Origin: Pratylenchus scribneri
Lineage: Eukaryota > Nematoda > Chromadorea > Rhabditida > Pratylenchidae
Assembly (NCBI GenBank): GCA_030063045.1
Contig: JAQSEB010000084.1
Location: 124,001 to 188,000, forward strand
Direction of reading: 5' to 3'
DNA length: 64,000 nucleotides
Positions 58,701 through 64,000 of the stretch are shown piece by piece. Position 1 is the stretch's first letter; each line of letters starts with the position of its first letter. The notes below the pieces were generated by a model. It saw only the letters and a program-made list of their open reading frames with translations, searched no databases and was not told the origin of the DNA. The position numbers and the translations under genes were made by a program.

Positions 58701-61359
58701 GAACTAGGTGATTAAGGAAAATGCAGGTGGGTAGGGTGAACTAGGTGATTAAGGAAAATGCAGGTGGGTAGGGTGAACTAGGTGATTAAGGAAAATGCTG
58801 GTGGATAGGGTGAACTAGGTGATTAAGGAAAATGCTGGTGGGTAGGGTGAACTAGGTGATTAAGGAAAATGCTGGTGGATAGGGTGAACTAGGTGATTAA
58901 GGAAAATGCTGGTGGGTAGGGTGAACTAAGTGATTAAGGAAAATGCTGGTGGATAGGGTGAACTAGGTGATTAAGGAAAATGCAGGTGGGTAGGGTGAAC
59001 TAGGTGATTAAGGAAAATGCTGGTGGATAGGGTGAACTAGGTGATTAAGGAAAATGCTGGTGGGTAGGGTGAACTAGGTGATTAAGGAAAATGCTGGTGG
59101 ATAGGGTGAACTAGGTGATTAAGGAAAATGCTGGTGGGTAGGGTGAACTTGGTGATTAAGGAAAATGCAGGTGGGTAAGGTGAACTAGGTGATTAAGGAA
59201 AATGCTGGTGGATAGGGTGAACTAGGTGATTAAGGAAAATGCTGGTGGGTAGGGTGAACTAGGTGATTAAGGAAAATGCAGGTGGGTAGGGTGAACTAGG
59301 TGATTAAGGAAAATGCAGGTGGGTAGGGTGAACTAGGTGATTAAGGAAAATGCAGGTGGGTAGGGTGAACTAGGTGATTAAGGAAAATGCTGGTGGATAG
59401 GGTGAACTAGGTGATTAAGGAAAATGCAGGTGGGTAGGGTGAACTAGGTGATTAAGGAAAATGCTGGTGGATAGGGTGAACTAGGTGATTAAGGAAAATG
59501 CTGGTGGGTAGGGTGAACTAGGTGATTAAGGAAAATGCTGGTGGATAGGGTGAACTAGGTGATTAAGGAAAATGCTGGTGGGTAGGGTGAACTAAGTGAT
59601 TAAGGAAAATGCTGGTGGATAGGGTGAACTAGGTGATTAAGGAAAATGCAGGTGGGTAGGGTGAACTAGGTGATTAAGGAAAATGCTGGTGGATAGGGTG
59701 AACTAGGTGATTAAGGAAAATGCTGGTGGGTAGGGTGAACTAGGTGATTAAGGAAAATGCTGGTGGATAGGGTGAACTAGGTGATTAAGGAAAATGCTGG
59801 TGGGTAGGGTGAACTTGGTGATTAAGGAAAATGCAGGTGGGTAAGGTGAACTAGGTGATTAAGGAAAATGCTGGTGGATAGGGTGAACTTGGTGATTAAG
59901 GAAAATGCTGGTGGGTAGGGTGAACTAGGTGATTAAGGAAAATGCAGGTGGGTAAGGTGAACTAGGTGATTAAGGAAAATGCTGGTGGATAGGGTGAACA
60001 TGGTGATTAAGGAAAATGCTGGTGGGTAGGGTGAACTTGGTGATTAAGGAAAATGCAGGTGGATAGGGTGAACTAGGTGATTAAGGAAAATGCTGGTGGA
60101 TAGGGTGAACTTGGTGATTAAGGAAAATGCTGGTGGGTAGGGTGAACTAGGTGATTAAGGAAAATGCAGGTGGATAGGATGAACTAGGTGATTAAGGAAA
60201 ATGCTGGTGGATAGGGTGAACTTGGTGATTAAGGAAAATGCTGGTGGGTAGGGTGAACTTGGTGATTAAGGAAAATGCAGGTGGATAGGGTGAACTAGGT
60301 GATTAAGGAAAATGCTGGTGGATAGGGTGAACTTGGTGATTAAGGAAAATGCTGGTGGATAGGGTGAACTAGGTGATTAAGGAAAATGCAGGTGGGTAGG
60401 GTGAACTAGGTGATTAAGGAAAATGCTGGTGGATAGGGTAAACTAGGTGATCGAGTAAGATGCAGGTGGATAGGGTGAAGTTGGTGATTAAGGAAAATGC
60501 AGGTGGATTGGGTGAACTAGGTGATCGAGTAAGATGCAGGTGGGTAGGGTGAACTAAGTGATTAAGGAAAATGCTGGTGGATAGGGTAAACTAGGTGATC
60601 GAGTAAGATGCAGGTGGATAGGGTGAACTTGGTGATTAAGGAAAATGCAGGTGGATAGGGTGAACTAGGTGATTAAGGAAAATGCTGGTGGATAGGGTGA
60701 ACTTGGTGATTAAGGAAAATGCTGGTGGGTAGGGTGAACTAGGTGATTAAGGAAAATGCAGGTGGATAGGATGAACTAGGTAATTAAGGAAAATGCAGGT
60801 GGGTAGGGTGAACTAGGTGATTAAGGAAAATGCTGGTGGATAGGGTGAACTAGGTGATTAAGGAAATTGCAGGTGGGTAGAGTGAACTAGGTGATTAAGG
60901 AAAATGCTGGTGGATAGGGTGAACTAGGTGATAAAGGAAAATGCTGGTGGATAGGGTGAACTAGGTGATAAAGGAAAATGCTGGTGGATAGGGTGAACTA
61001 GGTGATTAAGGAAAATGCAGGTGGGTAGGGTGAACTAGGTGATTAAGGAAAATGCTGTTGGATAGGGTGAACTAGGTGATAAAGGAAAATGCTGGTGGAT
61101 AGGGTGAACTAGGTGATTAAGGAAAATGCAGGTGGGTAGGGTGAACTAGGTGATTAAGGAAAATGCTGTTGGATAGGGTGAACTAGGTGATAAAGGAAAA
61201 TGCTGGTGGATAGGGTGAACTAGGTGATTAAGGAAAATGCAGGTGGGTAGGGTGAACTAGGTGATTAAGGAAAATGCTGGTGGGTAGGGTGAACTAGGTG
61301 ATTAAGGAAAATGCTGTTGGGTAGGGTGAACTTGGTGATTAAGGAAAATGCTGGTGGGT

Positions 61360-63745
61360 AGGGTGAACTAGGTGATTAAGAAAAATGCTGGTGGGTAGGG
61401 TGAACTAGGTGATTAAGGAAAATGCAGGTGGGTAGAGTGAACTAGGTGATTAAGGAAAATGCTGGTGGATAGGGTAAACTAGGTGATCGAGTAAGATGCA
61501 GGTGGATAGGGTGAAGTTGGTGATTAAGGAAAATGCAGGTGGATTGGGTGAACTAGGTGATCGAGTAAGATGCAGGTGGGTAGGGTGAACTAAGTGATTA
61601 AGGAAAATGCTGGTGGATAGGGTGAACAAGGAGATTAAGGAAAATGCAGATGGGTAGGGTGAACTAGGTGATTAAGGAAAATGCAGGTGGGTAGTTTGAA
61701 CTAGGTGATTAAGGAAAATGCAGGTGGGTAGGGTGAACTAGGTGATTAAGGAAAATGCTGGAGGATAGGGTGAACTAGGTGATTAAGGAAAATGCAGGTG
61801 GGTAGGATGAACTAGGTGATTAAGGAAAATGCTGGTGGGTAGGGTGAACTAGGTGATTAAGGAAAATGCAGGTGGGTAGGGTGAACTAGGTGATTAAGGA
61901 AAATGCTGGTGGATAGGGTGAACTAGGTGATTAAGGAAAATGCTGGAGGATAGGGTGAACTAGGTGATTAAGGAAAATGCAGGTGGGTAGGATGAACTAG
62001 GTGATCGAGTAAGATGCAGGTGGGTAGGGTGAACTAGGTGATTAAGGAAAATGCAGGTAGGTTAGGGTGAACTAGGTGATCGAGTAAGATGCAGGTGGAT
62101 AGGGTGAACTAAGTGATTAAGGAAAATGCAGGTGGGTAAGGTGAACTAGGTGATTAAGGAAAATGCTGGTGGATAGGGTGAACTAGGTGATTAAGGAAAA
62201 TGCAGGTGGGTAGGGTGAACTAGGTGATTAAGGAAAATAATGGTGGATAGGGTGAACTTGGTGATTAAGGAAAATGCTGGTGGATAGGGTGAACTAGGTG
62301 ATTAAGGAAAATGCAGGTGGGTAGGGTGAACTAGGTGATTAAGGAAAATGCAGGTGGGTAGGGTGAACTAGGTGATTAAGGAAAATGCTGGTGGATAGGG
62401 TGAACTAGGTTATTAAGGAAAATGCTGGTGGGTAGGGTGAACTAGGTGATTAAGGAAAATGCTGGTGGGTAGGATGAACTAGGTGATTAAGGAAAATGCT
62501 GTTGGGTAGGGTGAACTTGGTGATTAAGGAAAATGCTGGTGGGTAGGGTGAACTAGGTGATTAAGAAAAATGCTGGTGGGTAGGGTGAACTAGGTGATTA
62601 AGGAAAATGCAGGTGGGTAGAGTGAACTAGGTGATTAAGGAAAATGCTGGTGGATAGGGTAAACTAGGTGATCGAGTAAGATGCAGGTGGATAGGGTGAA
62701 GTTGGTGATTAAGGAAAATGCAGGTGGATTGGGTGAACTAGGTGATCGAGTAAGATGCAGGTGGGTAGGGTGAACTAAGTGATTAAGGAAAATGCTGGTG
62801 GATAGGGTGAACAAGGAGATTAAGGAAAATGCAGATGGGTAGGGTGAACTAGGTGATTAAGGAAAATGCAGGTGGGTAGTTTGAACTAGGTGATTAAGGA
62901 AAATGCAGGTGGGTAGGGTGAACTAGGTGATTAAGGAAAATGCTGGAGGATAGGGTGAACTAGGTGATTAAGGAAAATGCAGGTGGGTAGGATGAACTAG
63001 GTGATTAAGGAAAATGCTGGTGGGTAGGGTGAACTAGGTGATTAAGGAAAATGCAGGTGGGTAGGGTGAACTAGGTGATTAAGGAAAATGCTGGTGGATA
63101 GGGTGAACTAGGTGATTAAGGAAAATGCTGGAGGATAGGGTGAACTAGGTGATTAAGGAAAATGCAGGTGGGTAGGATGAACTAGGTGATCGAGTAAGAT
63201 GCAGGTGGGTAGGGTGAACTAGGTGATTAAGGAAAATGCAGGTAGGTTAGGGTGAACTAGGTGATCGAGTAAGATGCAGGTGGATAGGGTGAACTAAGTG
63301 ATTAAGGAAAATGCAGGTGGGTAAGGTGAACTAGGTGATTAAGGAAAATGCTGGTGGATAGGGTGAACTAGGTGATTAAGGAAAATGCAGGTGGGTAGGG
63401 TGAACTAGGTGATTAAGGAAAATAATGGTGGATAGGGTGAACTTGGTGATTAAGGAAAATGCTGGTGGATAGGGTGAACTAGGTGATTAAGGAAAATGCA
63501 GGTGGGTAGGGTGAACTAGGTGATTAAGGAAAATGCAGGTGGGTAGGGTGAACTAGGTGATTAAGGAAAATGCTGGTGGATAGGGTGAACTAGGTTATTA
63601 AGGAAAATGCTGGTGGGTAGGGTGAACTAGGTGATTAAGGAAAATGCAGGTGGGTAGGGTGAACTAGGTGATTAAGGAAAATGCTGGTGGATAGGGTGAA
63701 CAAGGAGATTAAGGAAAATGCAGATGGGTAGGGTGAACTAGGTGA
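61360..63745 (+). repeat. Tandem pair of 1185-bp higher-order units
   Basis: The gtagtttg unit at 61691 recurs at 62876 and the gattaagaaaaatg unit near 61373 recurs near 62560, an offset of 1185 bp (32 units plus one +1 unit). The pair includes the gatcgag cassette, the gaacaagg unit and an aaaataatggtgg variant in both copies. The module also resembles the 9975-11085 and 17007-18117 blocks. Confidence 0.85.
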
Positions 63746-64000
63746 TTAAGGAAAATGCAGGTGGGTAGGGTGAACTAGGTGATTAAGGAAAATGCTGGTG
63801 GATAGGGTGAACTAGGTGATTAAGGAAAATGCTGGAGGATAGGGTGAACTAGGTGATTAAGGAAAATGCAGGTGGGTAGGATGAACTAGGTGATTAAGGA
63901 AAATGCTGGTGGGTAGGGTGAACTAGGTGATTAAGGAAAATGCAGGTGGGTAGGGTGAACTTGGTGATTAAGGAAAATGCTGGTGGATAGGGTGAACTAG

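Larger units (their letters stand above)
49147..64000 (+). repeat. 37-bp satellite, block 3 (array continues off the right edge)
   Basis: About 401 units in the same orientation as blocks 1 and 2, with no gene or other insertion. The central 50-60 kb part has few +1 markers (three close together at about 53290-53590) and a private 1-bp-deleted unit, gctggtgatagggtg, near 52770, 55622, 56213, 57583 and 58134. From about 60780 onward the block returns to the variants typical of block 2, including gtagtttg, gtagagtg and the +1 unit. Confidence 0.98.

Overview
This window looks like repetitive nuclear DNA of an animal, most likely a nematode. It has no host gene, tRNA or rRNA that I can support. 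About 47 kb of the 64 kb is one tandem satellite with a 37-bp unit, always in the same orientation. The array runs off both ends of the window and is interrupted by two young LTR retrotransposons. The nematode assignment is an inference: the second element is a BEL/Pao retrotransposon with a phlebovirus-type glycoprotein, a combination described in nematodes (Ascaris Tas, C. elegans Cer7).

Layout: satellite block 1 (1-3156); LTR element 1 on the plus strand (3157-9388); satellite block 2 (9389-38690); LTR element 2 on the minus strand (38691-49146); satellite block 3 (49147-64000). Each element is flanked by a perfect 5-bp target-site duplication (gggta and gatag). The satellite resumes in register across each, so both inserted into the pre-existing array. 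The LTR pairs differ at one position each (1 of 812 and 1 of 366), so both insertions are recent.

Element 1 (6.2 kb) is non-autonomous. It has LTRs, a primer-binding site and TG...CA ends, but its interior encodes no reverse transcriptase or integrase. Apart from a short, frame-broken gag-like piece, the interior is built from tandem repeats of about 60 bp, 119 bp and 19 bp. Its 3' end carries an extra 144 bp of partial LTR inside the target-site duplication.

Element 2 (10.5 kb) carries one uninterrupted 3049-codon ORF. In order it encodes Gag (DUF1759-like region plus three zinc knuckles), aspartic protease, reverse transcriptase, RNase H, integrase and a DUF5641-like tail. A Cys-rich acidic linker with a fourth zinc knuckle follows, then a two-part glycoprotein with bunyavirus-like membrane topology and a class II fusion-loop-like motif. 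The RT catalytic motif reads YADN rather than YxDD. The 608-nt leader before the ORF has no ATG in any sense frame but contains a long open Arg/Gln/Pro-rich frame.

The satellite is a mosaic of multi-kilobase duplications. Their offsets are whole numbers of 37-bp units once a few recurrent small indels are counted. Both retrotransposons sit at the same register of the same variant-unit context.
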